Below are positions 44,247-53,087 of a stretch of 64,000 bases of DNA, piece after piece. The first letter of the stretch is position 1. Every line of letters starts with the position of its first letter. Both the position numbers and the translations under genes were made by a program. The notes beneath the pieces are model-generated. The model was not told the DNA's origin. It saw only the letters and a program-made list of their open reading frames with translations, and searched no databases. The stretch comes from G963667675 sp963667675 (GTDB lineage: Bacteria > Chloroflexota > Dehalococcoidia > Lucifugimonadales > UBA3495): contig OY763929.1 of the NCBI GenBank assembly GCA_963667675.1, positions 1-64,000 on the forward strand, written 5' to 3'.

Positions 44247-44252
44247 ATTATA
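44247..44252 (-). promoter_or_regulatory. -10 box of rsmG, near-leaderless transcript
   Basis: A perfect TATAAT on the minus strand ends 8 nt before the ATG, placing the expected transcription start within about two bases of the start codon. Confidence 0.5.
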
Positions 44253-44449
44253 GCCAAGGATGCACGGCGGCCCGACACGCTCCGCCATTCCCGCGAAGGA
44301 CCGGAAGCTAATTGACAGTGCCAGGGCCGGACCGTAGAATTGGCATCGTGTTTCCCACATAGGGCTCGAGGTGCCAGGCTGGGCCGGGAAACAAGCAGCA
44401 TTGGAACCAAACATCGTCCGGCTGGAAACCTGTTTATGGGAGAATGGCA

Positions 44450-44680
44450 ATGAAAGCGTACCTGCTGGTGGAGACCGCTATCGGGAAGACCCGGGACGTG
44501 GCGGATACCCTCAACGGGTTGGATGGCATCGAGTCGGTAGACGTGGTCACCGGCCCCCACGACATCATCGCAGTGGTCACCGGTGACGACATGACCGCGG
44601 TGGGCAACCTGATAACCAACAACATCCACACGGTAGCCGGTGTGCAGCGGACGGTGACGTGCGTCGCCGTGGACTCCTAA
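44450..44680 (+). CDS. Stand-alone Lrp/AsnC-type ligand-binding (RAM) domain
   Basis: The 76-residue protein (MKAYLLVETAIGKTRDV, DGIESVDVVTGPHDIIAVV, HTVAGVQRTVTCVAV) is a RAM/AsnC ligand-binding domain without the HTH. Such proteins form dimers or octamers that bind amino acids and may tune other regulators. The ATG at 44450 has GGGAG at correct spacing, unlike the ATG at 44444. It precedes an acyl-CoA dehydrogenase gene by 71 bp. Confidence 0.85.
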   Translation: MKAYLLVETAIGKTRDVADTLNGLDGIESVDVVTGPHDIIAVVTGDDMTAVGNLITNNIHTVAGVQRTVTCVAVDS

Positions 44681-44751
44681 GCAGGACACCCCTCCGCCCG
44701 CTTTTTCAACCCACCCTCTAAGTTCCGGCAAGAGGATAGAGGAGAACCACT

Positions 44752-45927
44752 TTGGACTTCAACCTAAGCCCCGAGGACGAATCCTTCCAGCAAGAGTTGC
44801 GCAGCTTTTTGACCTTCCAGTTGCCGGACAATTGGGAGGGGGGCGGACGGTGGCCGGAAGAAGAGAACTGGGAGTTCACCCAGGAAATGCGCAAAAAGCT
44901 GGCCGAAAAGGGCTGGCTGACCATGCACTGGCCGGAAGAGTACGGCGGCCAGGACGCTTCGCCGGTGCGCTCGGCCATCTTCAACGAAGAGATGGCCTAC
45001 CTGCGCGCCCCGGGCCGCGACATATTCGGAGTCCGCATGCTGGGGCCCACGCTGATGATTCACGGGTCCGAGGAGCAGAGGCAGACGCACCTGCCCCCCA
45101 TAGCCCGCGGCGAGGTGCAGTGGTGCCAGGGATACAGCGAGCCTGAGTCCGGGTCCGACCTGGCTTCACTTAACACCCGCGCCGTGCTGGACGGCGACGA
45201 TTTCGTAATCAACGGCTCCAAGATCTGGACCACCCTGGCCCACCGGGCCGATTGGATAATGCTGTTGACCCGCACCGACCCCGACGCGGCCAAACACCGG
45301 GGAATAACCTTCATCCTGGTGGACATGAAGAGCCCCGGCGTCGAGGTACGGCCCATCGTCAACATGGCCAACGGGCACGAGTTCAACGAGGTGTTGTTCA
45401 CCGACGTGCGGGTCCCCCGCAGGAACGTGGTGGGGGAGGTCAACAGGGGCTGGTACGTGGCGGTGACGCTGTTGGACTTTGAGCGGTCCGGCGTCGACTA
45501 CTCCGCCGGAGCCCGCCGGTTGCTGGACCAGACCAAGAAGTACGCCGAGGAGACCAAGCGCAACGGGAAGCCCTTAATCGAGACCCCCTGGGTGCGCAAT
45601 GAATTGGCCGACCGGTATATTGAATGCGAAGTGGCCCGGCTTATGGCCTACAACGTGGCCTATATGCAGGGCGAGGGGCTGGTGCCCAACAAAGAAGCAT
45701 CTATGAGCAAGGTCTTCGGCTCTGAGACCTTCCAGCGGGCCACCAACTCGTGCCTGACCATCCTGGGGATGTACGGTGCGTTGGGCAGGGGAGAAAAGTG
45801 GGCGCCGCTGAAAGGCCTAGCCCAGGAGAGCTGGATGAACAGTTTCTCCAACAAGATCGCCGCGGGGACGTCGGAAGTGCAGCGCAACATCATTGCCGGC
45901 CGCGGCCTGGGCTTGCCTCGGGGCTAA
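44752..45927 (+). CDS. Acyl-CoA dehydrogenase
   Basis: The 391-residue protein has the FAD/substrate motifs QGYSEPESGSDLASL, KIWTTLAHRADWIMLLTR, NEVLFTDVRVPRRNVVGEVN and the C-terminal GTSEVQRNIIAGRGLGLPRG. It oxidises an acyl-CoA to the enoyl-CoA. It starts with TTG after AGAGGAGAACC. This type (LRSFLTFQLPDNWEGGG start) belongs to the FadE-like branch acting on unusual chains or steroid side chains. Confidence 0.9.
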   Translation: MDFNLSPEDESFQQELRSFLTFQLPDNWEGGGRWPEEENWEFTQEMRKKLAEKGWLTMHWPEEYGGQDASPVRSAIFNEEMAYLRAPGRDIFGVRMLGPTLMIHGSEEQRQTHLPPIARGEVQWCQGYSEPESGSDLASLNTRAVLDGDDFVINGSKIWTTLAHRADWIMLLTRTDPDAAKHRGITFILVDMKSPGVEVRPIVNMANGHEFNEVLFTDVRVPRRNVVGEVNRGWYVAVTLLDFERSGVDYSAGARRLLDQTKKYAEETKRNGKPLIETPWVRNELADRYIECEVARLMAYNVAYMQGEGLVPNKEASMSKVFGSETFQRATNSCLTILGMYGALGRGEKWAPLKGLAQESWMNSFSNKIAAGTSEVQRNIIAGRGLGLPRG

Positions 45928-46010
45928 GCGCCCGGACTGGTCCCCGGCAGGGCGTCCGGGTATGGCCTCTTACCGCCGCCCCAAGTTCTGGATGCTTCTG
46001 AGCCTACTCG

Positions 46011-46340
46011 CTATATGGTCGCCAGGGCCCGAATCGTCGTATGGTCCAGGCCCTGCGCTGCCTCCCGATAGCGCTGTATTTTCCTGAACACGGTACGCAC
46101 CGTCACCGAGAAACGGTCCGCCGCAGCCTCCATGGTCAACCCTTCCGACTCTACCGTCGCCCACACCTTCCAGTCCTGTGCGATTCTCCGGTGCCTGTGG
46201 AACCAGTCCAAGTCATCGTACTTGCACTGGGGCAAGGGACAGTCGAGGCACGCGGGCGAGACCTCGCAACCAGTATCTTCGTAGTGATAGATCTCAGGGG
46301 ACGCATCTTGTAGGAGATTGGCCGACGTCGCAGTAGTCAT
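46011..46340 (-). CDS. Small HTH protein with a CxxC-x(n)-C metal-binding motif
   Basis: The 109-residue product has ACLDCPLPQCKYDD (three Cys, probable metal site, after GCEVSP) and a C-terminal helix-turn-helix (GLTMEAAADRFSVTVRTVFRKIQRYRE). The start at 46340 follows TTTTGGAG at proper distance; the frame to 46487 is open but lies within the promoter. Two operator-like sites sit in its promoter, so it may be autoregulated. It is a predicted regulator whose target is unknown. Confidence 0.7.
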   Translation of the reverse strand: MTTATSANLLQDASPEIYHYEDTGCEVSPACLDCPLPQCKYDDLDWFHRHRRIAQDWKVWATVESEGLTMEAAADRFSVTVRTVFRKIQRYREAAQGLDHTTIRALATI

Positions 46341-46351
46341 AGAAATACTCC

Positions 46352-46365
46352 AAAACGGATGTTCT
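46352..46365 (-). promoter_or_regulatory. Operator-like site 2 (GAAC-N4-GTTC type)
   Basis: The sequence AAAACGGATGTTCT (plus strand) matches site 1 in nine of ten conserved positions of the 5-4-5 pattern. It lies between the -10 box and the ATG of the HTH gene, 33 bp from site 1 (about three helical turns). Confidence 0.5.
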
Positions 46366-46379
46366 AAAACCTGTCGCAA

Positions 46380-46409
46380 AGTATAGAACGTCTGTTCTGA
46401 ATACGTCAA
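46380..46409 (-). promoter_or_regulatory. HTH gene promoter with embedded operator-like site 1
   Basis: Minus strand TTGACG (46404-46409), 18-bp spacer, TATACT (46380-46385). Within the spacer is the perfect inverted repeat AGAAC-N4-GTTCT (46385-46398), the pattern of Gram-positive-type LexA boxes but also of other HTH operators. Binding there would block RNA polymerase. Confidence 0.6.
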
Positions 46410-46421
46410 CCACTTTTTGGA

Positions 46422-46459
46422 CCAATTTGGCGGGTAATTTCTTGTTTCGGCCAATTTGG
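46422..46459. repeat. Two CCAATTTGG palindromes upstream of the HTH promoter
   Basis: CCAATTTGG occurs at 46422-46430 and 46451-46459, 29 bp apart, and the second is extended to a perfect 6-1-6 palindrome GGCCAATTTGGCC (46449-46461). Each could bind a dimeric regulator. The region 46410-46544 holds no gene. Confidence 0.4.
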
Positions 46460-46544
46460 CCTTGCCGCGCAGGGAACACCGGGACAATGCCTGACACGAA
46501 ACCGCAAGAGGACCGAGAAGACGGGAGGGGGAACGAACAAGCGG

Positions 46545-46570
46545 GTAGAAGCCCCGTCCGGGGCTTCTAC
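46545..46570 (-). terminator. Terminator after the HIT-yqeK genes
   Basis: A 12-bp perfect inverted repeat (GTAGAAGCCCCG/CGGGGCTTCTAC, 2 nt apart) 28 bp past the stop codon at 46599. There is no clear T-tract. Confidence 0.6.
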
Positions 46571-46598
46571 GCCAAGGCGACGGTAGGGGGCTGAACGG

Positions 46599-47180
46599 CT
46601 ATTGCGGGTCTGCGGTGGCCAGCAGGTGGTTGCGGGTCTCGACGCATGCCGGGTGGACCAACAGGCCCTGGGAAACCCTGGATATGGTCTCCCGGGTCAA
46701 GAACTCCAGCATGGCCCGGTCCAGGTTTTCCGCCGCCAATTGCTTCAGCAGGGACTGATAGGGATACATGCGGGCTTTTTGCGGGTCCAACTTGTCAGCC
46801 AGAAACACGATCTTGCCCAGGTCGTCCAAAGTGGGGTGCCCGGTGGAGTGCCAGTAAACCGCGCCGTGCAGGGCCGGGTCGTCCAGTCCGTCCTCGCGGG
46901 CCAGTATCGCGGCTCCCACCGGGCCGTGCAGCAGCACCGGAGCCTTGCGCTCCACCGTCTCTATGGGCAACTCCATCTCGCCCGCCCGTCGCAGCAACTC
47001 ATCGCCGGCCATGGCCCGGGCCACGTCGTGGGCCAGCATTCCCAGCGACGCCCGCTGTTGCTCGACGCCGTGGCAGAGTGCCAACTCTTTGGCTATCTCT
47101 TCTACCCGGTGTATATGGGACTGGAGCCCGTTGGGCAGCGCCTTCACCCGCCGCCCTATCCGGTCACGCAACTCCTCCAC
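46599..47180 (-). CDS. yqeK: HD-domain hydrolase YqeK (predicted diadenosine tetraphosphatase)
   Basis: The 193-residue protein has LQSHIHRVEEIAKELA, LAHDVAR, LLHGPVGA, YWHSTGHPTLDDLGKIVFLADKLDP, the YqeK pattern. YqeK enzymes hydrolyse Ap4A and usually sit next to nadD. Here the partner is instead a HIT protein 14 bp upstream, which also handles dinucleotide substrates. Confidence 0.88.
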   Translation of the reverse strand: MEELRDRIGRRVKALPNGLQSHIHRVEEIAKELALCHGVEQQRASLGMLAHDVARAMAGDELLRRAGEMELPIETVERKAPVLLHGPVGAAILAREDGLDDPALHGAVYWHSTGHPTLDDLGKIVFLADKLDPQKARMYPYQSLLKQLAAENLDRAMLEFLTRETISRVSQGLLVHPACVETRNHLLATADPQ

Positions 47181-47194
47181 GGGGCTACCTCAAC

Positions 47195-47542
47195 CTACCC
47201 CATGTCCCCCAGCGGCCGGCCAGCCAGCAGGTGCATGTGCGGGTGTTCAATGACCTGGCCCGCGTCCTTGCCCTGGTTGAGGGCCAGCCGATAGCCGCTG
47301 ACGGTCACGTCGTGCCGGCGGGCCATTTCTTCAGCCACCATGAACATGTGCCCCATGGCGGGGACTTGTCCCGGCCCAACGTAGGCCAGCGACGCGAGGT
47401 GCCTGTTGGGAATTATCAGCAAGTGGACGGGCGCTTTGGGGTTTATGTCCCGGACCACGAAGACCTGGTCGTCGCGGTAGATGGGCGCCTCGTGGCTGGG
47501 GTCGCGGGCCATGGTGCAGAAAATGCAGTCCCTGGTAGTCAC
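47195..47542 (-). CDS. HIT family (histidine-triad) nucleotide-binding protein
   Basis: The 115-residue protein has the triad HPHMHLLAG, CIFCTMARD at the start (probable zinc site with later residues) and RDINPKAPVHLLIIPN. HIT proteins hydrolyse AMP-linked substrates such as Ap4A or adenosine phosphoramidates. It is 14 bp upstream of yqeK and downstream of an acyl-CoA dehydrogenase by 77 bp, so one transcript is likely. Confidence 0.92.
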   Translation of the reverse strand: MTTRDCIFCTMARDPSHEAPIYRDDQVFVVRDINPKAPVHLLIIPNRHLASLAYVGPGQVPAMGHMFMVAEEMARRHDVTVSGYRLALNQGKDAGQVIEHPHMHLLAGRPLGDMG

Positions 47543-47619
47543 GTCTCAGATGCCTCCTCCGGGTTCATCCCAAGAGACCAACGGGCGGCATTGGGCCTGC
47601 GCGCTCTCTTTGCCGGATT

Positions 47620-48756
47620 CTAGTCGCGGCCCAGGTTCTGTAAGACCAGCTCTCTATGGTGGTGGGCGTCTCCGTAGGCCAACTCCATGGCCTTGGCCCT
47701 GCGGGTGTAGAGCTGCAGGTCGTGCTCCTTGGTGAAGCCGATGGCCCCGTGGCACTGGTGGGCAAGGTTGCAGATGCGCTGGTAGGCGTCGTTCACCCAG
47801 GCCTTGGCCATGGACACTTCCAGGTCCGCCGGGCCCCCTTCCGCCACCCGCCAAGCGGCCTTGTGAACGATGTTGCGGGAAGCCTCGACGTCCGTCGCCA
47901 TGTTCGCGCAGTGGTGCTGGACCGCCTGGAAGCTGCCTATAGGACGGCCGAACTGGGTCCTTTGCGTGACGTAGTCAATGGTCATGTCCAAAACGGCGCC
48001 GGCCCCGCCGACCATTTCGGAGCACTTGCCGGCGATGGCCCGCTGCAAAGCCCGGCTCACCACCGGCCATCCCTCGCCTATCTCTCCCAGCACCGCATTT
48101 GCGGCGACGGTTACCCCTTCCAGGGTAACCTGGTACTGGCGGTCGGAGCCCATGGAATTGAGAGGGGCAACGGTAACGCCGGGGCTATCGGACGGCACCA
48201 GAAAGACGGTAATCCCCCGGTCAGGATCGTCCTCGGCGGAAGTTCGGGCCGCGACCAGGAGCATGTCGGCGGCCTGGGCGTCGGGAACGAACAGCTTGAC
48301 GCCATCTATGACGTAGCCGTCGCCTTCGCGCCGGGCGGCGGTCTCTACGCCCCAGGACTCGTAGGACGCCGAAGCCTCGGTGAGGGCCATGGTCATGGTC
48401 AGGTCGCCGGAGCAGACCCGGGGCAGGATGTCTTCCTTTTGAGCATCAGAGCCCGCGTCCAGGACGGTTAACCCTCCCAGCACCACGGTGGCAAACAACG
48501 GACTGGGGGCCAGGTAACGGCCCGTCTCTTCCAGTAGGACGGACAGGTCCTGGAAGTCGCCCCCGGTGCCGCCGTACCGCTCGGGGAAGACCAAGCTGGT
48601 CCATCCCAGGTTGACCATCTGCCGCCACAACTCATCCGTGTAGCCGCGGGGGTCTTCCTCCATCTCCCGGACCAACGTCAGGGGACATTCGCGGGACAGG
48701 AACTCCTGGGCGCTGTTCTTCAGCATCTGCTGGATTTCGTTCAAGCCAAGATCCAT
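47620..48756 (-). CDS. Acyl-CoA dehydrogenase
   Basis: The 378-residue protein has TLVREMEEDPRGYTDELWRQ, GGTGGDFQDLSVLLEETGR, ALTEASASYE, LFVPDAQAADMLLVAART and a C-terminal CHGAIGFTKEHDLQLYTRRAK. It is a second, divergent acyl-CoA dehydrogenase, of the type with a shorter or substituted active-site helix. It may partner with the other one in a heteromeric enzyme, as often seen in steroid or branched-chain catabolism, though they are not adjacent. Confidence 0.87.
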   Translation of the reverse strand: MDLGLNEIQQMLKNSAQEFLSRECPLTLVREMEEDPRGYTDELWRQMVNLGWTSLVFPERYGGTGGDFQDLSVLLEETGRYLAPSPLFATVVLGGLTVLDAGSDAQKEDILPRVCSGDLTMTMALTEASASYESWGVETAARREGDGYVIDGVKLFVPDAQAADMLLVAARTSAEDDPDRGITVFLVPSDSPGVTVAPLNSMGSDRQYQVTLEGVTVAANAVLGEIGEGWPVVSRALQRAIAGKCSEMVGGAGAVLDMTIDYVTQRTQFGRPIGSFQAVQHHCANMATDVEASRNIVHKAAWRVAEGGPADLEVSMAKAWVNDAYQRICNLAHQCHGAIGFTKEHDLQLYTRRAKAMELAYGDAHHHRELVLQNLGRD

Positions 48757-48965
48757 GGTGTCTCCTCAGGTGCGCCGGACTGCGACGGCGCGACCGCGTT
48801 TGGCTAGCAGCGGAATTAGCCCCTGGGCGAAAGGCCCACGCTAGTATAGAGCAAAGGAAATCCCGTCTCAAGGAACCGGGGAAGGCTAACCGGCAATGGG
48901 AACAGGCCTGGGAAGGGCAGCAGCGTCGCGTTGCTGCAAATGCAGCCGGATGGGGCGGCGGACTA

Positions 48966-50132
48966 TTAGACGTTTCGGACTAATCCGTCCAGCCGCTCCA
49001 GCGCCTTTTGGATGTTTTCCTGGGAGTTGGCGTAGGAGAGGCGGACACACCCTTCACCCTGCTTGCCGAAGGCGGAGCCCGACAGCAATGCCACCCCGGC
49101 CTCGTTCATGGCCCGCTCTTCGAACTCCCGGCAGGTGAGGCCGGTGTCTGCAATATTGGGGAAGACGTAGAACGCCCCCTCGGGCTCGGGGCACTTGACG
49201 CCCGGGATGCTCCGCAGGCCGTCGGTGATCAGGCGGCGTCTCTTGTCGAACTCGGCCACCATGTCGTGCACCGGCTCCATGGGGCCTTCCAGCGCGGCGA
49301 TGGCTGCCCGTTGGCCGAACGAGGCGGCGCAGGAAACGCTGTTGACGGCCAGCTTGGTGACGTGGGGCGCCAGTTCGTCGGGCATGATCCCGTAGCCCAG
49401 ACGCCAGCCGGTCATGGCGTAGCTCTTGGAGAAGCCGTCCAGGATGATCGTCCGCTGCTCCATGCCCGGCATAGCGGCGATGCTGTGGTGCCCGCCGCCG
49501 TACAGTATGTCCTTGTAAATCTCGTCGGCCAGCACGTACAGGCCGTCGTGCTCTTGCACCAGTTCCGCTATCCTACGGATTTCCGCCTGGGTAAGGGCAG
49601 AGCCGCAGGGGTTCTCCGGGCTGTTCAGGATCAACAGCCTGGTCTGGTCGTTGATTTTTCCCGCCAAATCATCCAGGTCCGGGTGGTAGTCCCGGTCTCC
49701 CAGCAAGGGCATGGGCACCGGCGTTGCGCCGGAAAAATTGATCATGGACTCGTAGATGGGAAATCCCGGGTTGGGGTAGATGACTTCAACTCCCGGCTCG
49801 GCCAGGGCCAGGATGGTGAAGAACATGATGGGTTTGGCGCCGGGGGTGACCACCACCTGGGAAGGGTCGGTGTCTATGCCCCGCACCTCGCGGCTGTTGC
49901 GGGCTATGGCTTCGCGCAGTTCGGGTAGTCCCGGCGCCGGGCCGTAGTGGGTGTACCCCTGGCGCAGGGCCTCGACTCCGGCCTCCACGATGTGCGCGGG
50001 GGTATCGAAATCGGGCTCCCCGATTTCCAGGTGGACTATCTCTTTGCCCTGGGCCTCCAAGGCTTTCGCCTTGGCCAGCACCTCGAATGCCGACTCGGTG
50101 CCCAGGCCGCTCATCCTGCTGGCGATATTCAT
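48966..50132 (-). CDS. Pyridoxal-phosphate aminotransferase, class I/II
   Basis: The 388-residue protein has LEIGEPDFDTP, GKPIMFF-like loop, NPGFPIYESM, LLILNSPENPCGSAL and the PLP-lysine motif DGFSKSYAMTGWRLGYG (Lys236). It matches the aspartate/aromatic/methionine aminotransferase group (AspC-like). It is the last gene of an argD-argG-aminotransferase run, with 25 bp to argG, so it may supply aspartate or another amino donor. Confidence 0.9.
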   Translation of the reverse strand: MNIASRMSGLGTESAFEVLAKAKALEAQGKEIVHLEIGEPDFDTPAHIVEAGVEALRQGYTHYGPAPGLPELREAIARNSREVRGIDTDPSQVVVTPGAKPIMFFTILALAEPGVEVIYPNPGFPIYESMINFSGATPVPMPLLGDRDYHPDLDDLAGKINDQTRLLILNSPENPCGSALTQAEIRRIAELVQEHDGLYVLADEIYKDILYGGGHHSIAAMPGMEQRTIILDGFSKSYAMTGWRLGYGIMPDELAPHVTKLAVNSVSCAASFGQRAAIAALEGPMEPVHDMVAEFDKRRRLITDGLRSIPGVKCPEPEGAFYVFPNIADTGLTCREFEERAMNEAGVALLSGSAFGKQGEGCVRLSYANSQENIQKALERLDGLVRNV

Positions 50133-50157
50133 AGCTGCCCTGCCCGGCCTCCTGCCG

Positions 50158-51348
50158 TCACTCCCGGTGCACCTGGTTCTGGGTCTTTACCGGGAGGCCG
50201 TAGATGGATATGAATCCTTGCGCCGAGGTGTGGTCGAACTCGTCCGAGCGGTCGTAGGTGGCCAGATGGTACTGGTACAACGACCGGGGCGCGCTGCGGC
50301 CGGCGACAATGCAGGAACCCTTGTGCAGCCTGACCCGGACGTCGCCGGTAACGTGGTGCTGGGTACTGCGCACGTAGGCGTCCAGGTCCTGCCGGTGGGC
50401 GGTGAACCACAAGCCGTTGTAGACCACGTCCGCGTACTCCTGGGCGATGCGGTCCTTGGTCCTGGCCTGCTCCTTGCTCAAAGTCAGCGCCTCCAGGGAC
50501 CGGTGCGCGGCGTGGAGCACCACTGCCGCGGGGGTCTCGTAAATCTCCCGGGACTTGATGCCGACTAAGCGGTTCTCCACGTGATCCACCCGGCCCACGC
50601 CGTGGCCGCCGGCCAGCACGTTGAGGTGACGCACCAGGTCGGGCCCGGCCATGCTCTCCCCGTCCACCGCCGTTGGTATGCCCTGGTCGAAATGGACTTC
50701 CACGTAGGCCGGTTCGTCGGGGGCCGCCGAGACGGCATTGGTCCAGGTGTAGGCCTCTTCCGGGGGCTCCAGCCAGGGGTCCTCCAGTTCGCCGGCCTCG
50801 GCGCTGCGGCCCCACAGGTTTTCGTCCACGGAAAAACGGCTGTCTTTGGCGACCACCGGCAGGTCCCGCTCCTTGGCGTAGTCCATTTCATCGTCCCGGC
50901 TCATGCCCCAGTCCCGGATTGGAGCGATTATCTGCAGGTCCGGCTGCAGGGCGGCGACGCTGACCTCCAGCCTCACCTGGTCGTTGCCCTTGCCGGTGCA
51001 GCCGTGGGCTATGGCGTATGCACCTTCGGACCGGGCAGCTTCCACCAAATGCTTGGCTATCAGGGGCCGGCCCAGGGCGGTGGCCAGGGGGTACTGGCCC
51101 TCGTACACCGCTCCAGCCTGCAGGGCGGGAAACAGGTACCCTGCGACCAGTTCGGACTTGGCGTCCACGGTCAGGGCCTTGGCGGCGCCCACGGCCAAGG
51201 CGCGCTGCCGTATGGTTTCCAGGTCCACCATGCCCAGGTCGATGGTCAGGCAGACTATTTCCGCGCCGTACTTCTCCTTCAGCCATGGCACGGCCACCGA
51301 GGTGTCCAGCCCCCCGCTGTAGGCCAAAATTATCTTGTTGTCAGCCAT
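50158..51348 (-). CDS. argG: Argininosuccinate synthase
   Basis: The 396-residue enzyme begins KIILAYSGGLDTSVAVPWLKEKYG (ATP pyrophosphatase P-loop) and has AIAHGCTGKGNDQVRLE, YAKERDLPV and GVGRVDHVENRLVGIKSREIYETP. It condenses citrulline with aspartate. The length is standard. It sits 43 bp downstream of argD. Confidence 0.97.
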   Translation of the reverse strand: MADNKIILAYSGGLDTSVAVPWLKEKYGAEIVCLTIDLGMVDLETIRQRALAVGAAKALTVDAKSELVAGYLFPALQAGAVYEGQYPLATALGRPLIAKHLVEAARSEGAYAIAHGCTGKGNDQVRLEVSVAALQPDLQIIAPIRDWGMSRDDEMDYAKERDLPVVAKDSRFSVDENLWGRSAEAGELEDPWLEPPEEAYTWTNAVSAAPDEPAYVEVHFDQGIPTAVDGESMAGPDLVRHLNVLAGGHGVGRVDHVENRLVGIKSREIYETPAAVVLHAAHRSLEALTLSKEQARTKDRIAQEYADVVYNGLWFTAHRQDLDAYVRSTQHHVTGDVRVRLHKGSCIVAGRSAPRSLYQYHLATYDRSDEFDHTSAQGFISIYGLPVKTQNQVHRE

Positions 51349-51391
51349 TTTTGGTGCTTAGGCTCCTCGATCCAAGAAGTCTGTCGGGCCG

Positions 51392-52582
51392 CTAAAGCTT
51401 GGACAGCGCCTGCTCCAGGCGGCCCAGTCCTTCGTCTATCTCCGAGGCGGTGATGGTCAGGGGCGGCATGAGGCGGATTGCGTTGGGCTTGACCCCGTTG
51501 AACAGTACTCCCGCCTCGTTGGAGTTGGTCAACACCTGGCCGGAAATGTCGCTTTCGAACTCGATGGCCGCCAGCAGGCCCTTGCCCCGCACGTCGCTGA
51601 TGAACGAGTACCTGGACTTGAGATCTTCCAGCCGTCCCATCAGGTGCTTTTCCATGGCCTTGACGTTGTCTAAGACGCCGTTCTCTATGAGGAACTTGGT
51701 CCCGGCGTAAGCCGCCGCGGTGGTCAGGGCGTTGCCGCCGAAGGTCGAGCCGTGGTCGCCGGGCACCAGGGCCATGCAATGCTCCTTGGACAGGAATGCG
51801 CCGATGGGAACGCCGTAGCCCAGTCCCTTGGCCAGGGTCATAACGTCCGGCTCCACGCCGTATTCCTGGTAGCCGAACAGGCTCCCCAGGCGGCCCAGGC
51901 CCGTCTGTACCTCGTCCAGGATCAGCAACAAGCCTTGCTTGTCGCACCAGTCCCTTACTCTTTTCAGGTAGTCGTCGCTGGGGATGTTGACTCCGCCTTC
52001 ACCCTGCACCGGCTCCAGCATCACCGCGGCGGTCCTGTCGGTGGTGGCGCTGATGATGCCCTCGACGTCGTTGTAGTCGACGTGGACGAACCCGGGCAGC
52101 AGAGGCGTGAAGTTTTCCTGGTAGTGAGGCTGTCCCGTCGCCGCCACCGTGCCCATGGTGCGCCCGTGGAATGAATTGAGAGCGGTTATGACCTCATAGG
52201 CCCCGTCCCTGTTCAGCTTTCCGTGGCGGCGGGCTAGCTTCAAAGCACCCTCGTTGGCCTCAGCGCCACTGTTGCCGAAGAACACCAGGTCCAGGCAGCT
52301 GTTCTCGATGAGCAGTTGGGCCAGGTTCAGCTGGGGGACGGTGTAGAACTGGTTGGACGTTTGCAGCAGGGTATTGGCCTGCTCCACCACCGCCTGGGTC
52401 ACCGCCGGATGGCAATGGCCCAGGTTGTCCACGGCCCAACCGGCCACGAAGTCCAAGTATTCCTTCCCGTCGGCGTCCCATACGCGAGAGCCCTCGCCGC
52501 GGACGATCACCACCGGCTGGCGGCGCACCGTCTGGGCGTAGTACTTGTTTTCAACCGCTATCCATTCACTGCTCTTGGTCAC
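51392..52582 (-). CDS. argD: Acetylornithine aminotransferase
   Basis: The 396-residue PLP enzyme has YLDFVAGWAVDNLGHCHPAV, ALNSFHGRTMGTVAATGQ, ILDEVQTGLGRLG and LAKGLGYGVPIGAFL with the catalytic Lys. The start is GTG with GGAGG upstream. It makes N-acetylornithine from the semialdehyde and glutamate. argC, needed for the preceding step, is not in the window. Confidence 0.96.
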   Translation of the reverse strand: MTKSSEWIAVENKYYAQTVRRQPVVIVRGEGSRVWDADGKEYLDFVAGWAVDNLGHCHPAVTQAVVEQANTLLQTSNQFYTVPQLNLAQLLIENSCLDLVFFGNSGAEANEGALKLARRHGKLNRDGAYEVITALNSFHGRTMGTVAATGQPHYQENFTPLLPGFVHVDYNDVEGIISATTDRTAAVMLEPVQGEGGVNIPSDDYLKRVRDWCDKQGLLLILDEVQTGLGRLGSLFGYQEYGVEPDVMTLAKGLGYGVPIGAFLSKEHCMALVPGDHGSTFGGNALTTAAAYAGTKFLIENGVLDNVKAMEKHLMGRLEDLKSRYSFISDVRGKGLLAAIEFESDISGQVLTNSNEAGVLFNGVKPNAIRLMPPLTITASEIDEGLGRLEQALSKL

Positions 52583-52700
52583 GATGAACGGCCTCCAGAT
52601 TTTTCACCCGGTTTCGGCGTGAGATTCCCGGTAAACGCTGCTCCTAATGGATGCATGAGTTTCGTTTGCTTGTAGGGCTTGGCCCAGTATACGACTTGGG

Positions 52701-53063
52701 CTAGGGACGCCCTCTGTTGAACATGAAACGGCGCAGCAGTCGCATCAATAGTGAACCATTCTTGAGAGCCCTGGGCGCAGGTAAAGGGTGGACGTACTCG
52801 CTAATCCGGTATATTCCCGGCTGGGATTGGTTGGCCCTTCTATGTACTGCAACAATGAAGCCAACAGACTCAGACTGAATATGACGCCCGTCTAGACTTG
52901 TGAGCCACATACCTATCCGGCTTCTCCGTCCACTGTCTTCGGTGCTGCGGTCGTCAATCAACTCGGCCAGTTCTTCTACTTGGGCACTCTCCAAGTCCTG
53001 AATCCTGAATGGCCGGTTTTCAAACCAACTATAGAGAGCCTCTATCGCTAGTCCTTGCTTCAT
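52701..53063 (-). CDS. Hypothetical protein (islet gene 4)
   Basis: The 120-residue ORF starts MKQGLAIEALYSW with a clean ribosome site (GGAGAAC). No known domain is recognised; the central part has VEELAELIDDRSTEDS and GMWLTSLDGRHIQSESV, which look globular. It begins 24 bp after the lipoprotein ORF and may be co-transcribed. The base composition of this stretch is more AT-rich than the arg genes around it. Confidence 0.5.
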   Translation of the reverse strand: MKQGLAIEALYSWFENRPFRIQDLESAQVEELAELIDDRSTEDSGRRSRIGMWLTSLDGRHIQSESVGFIVAVHRRANQSQPGIYRISEYVHPLPAPRALKNGSLLMRLLRRFMFNRGRP

Positions 53064-53087
53064 GCGTTCTCCATGCCGGACTACGCC

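Noticed and set aside
46385..46398. Definite LexA/SOS box
   Set aside because: The pattern fits, but no SOS gene is nearby and many HTH regulators bind similar inverted repeats. I kept it as an operator-like site rather than naming LexA.
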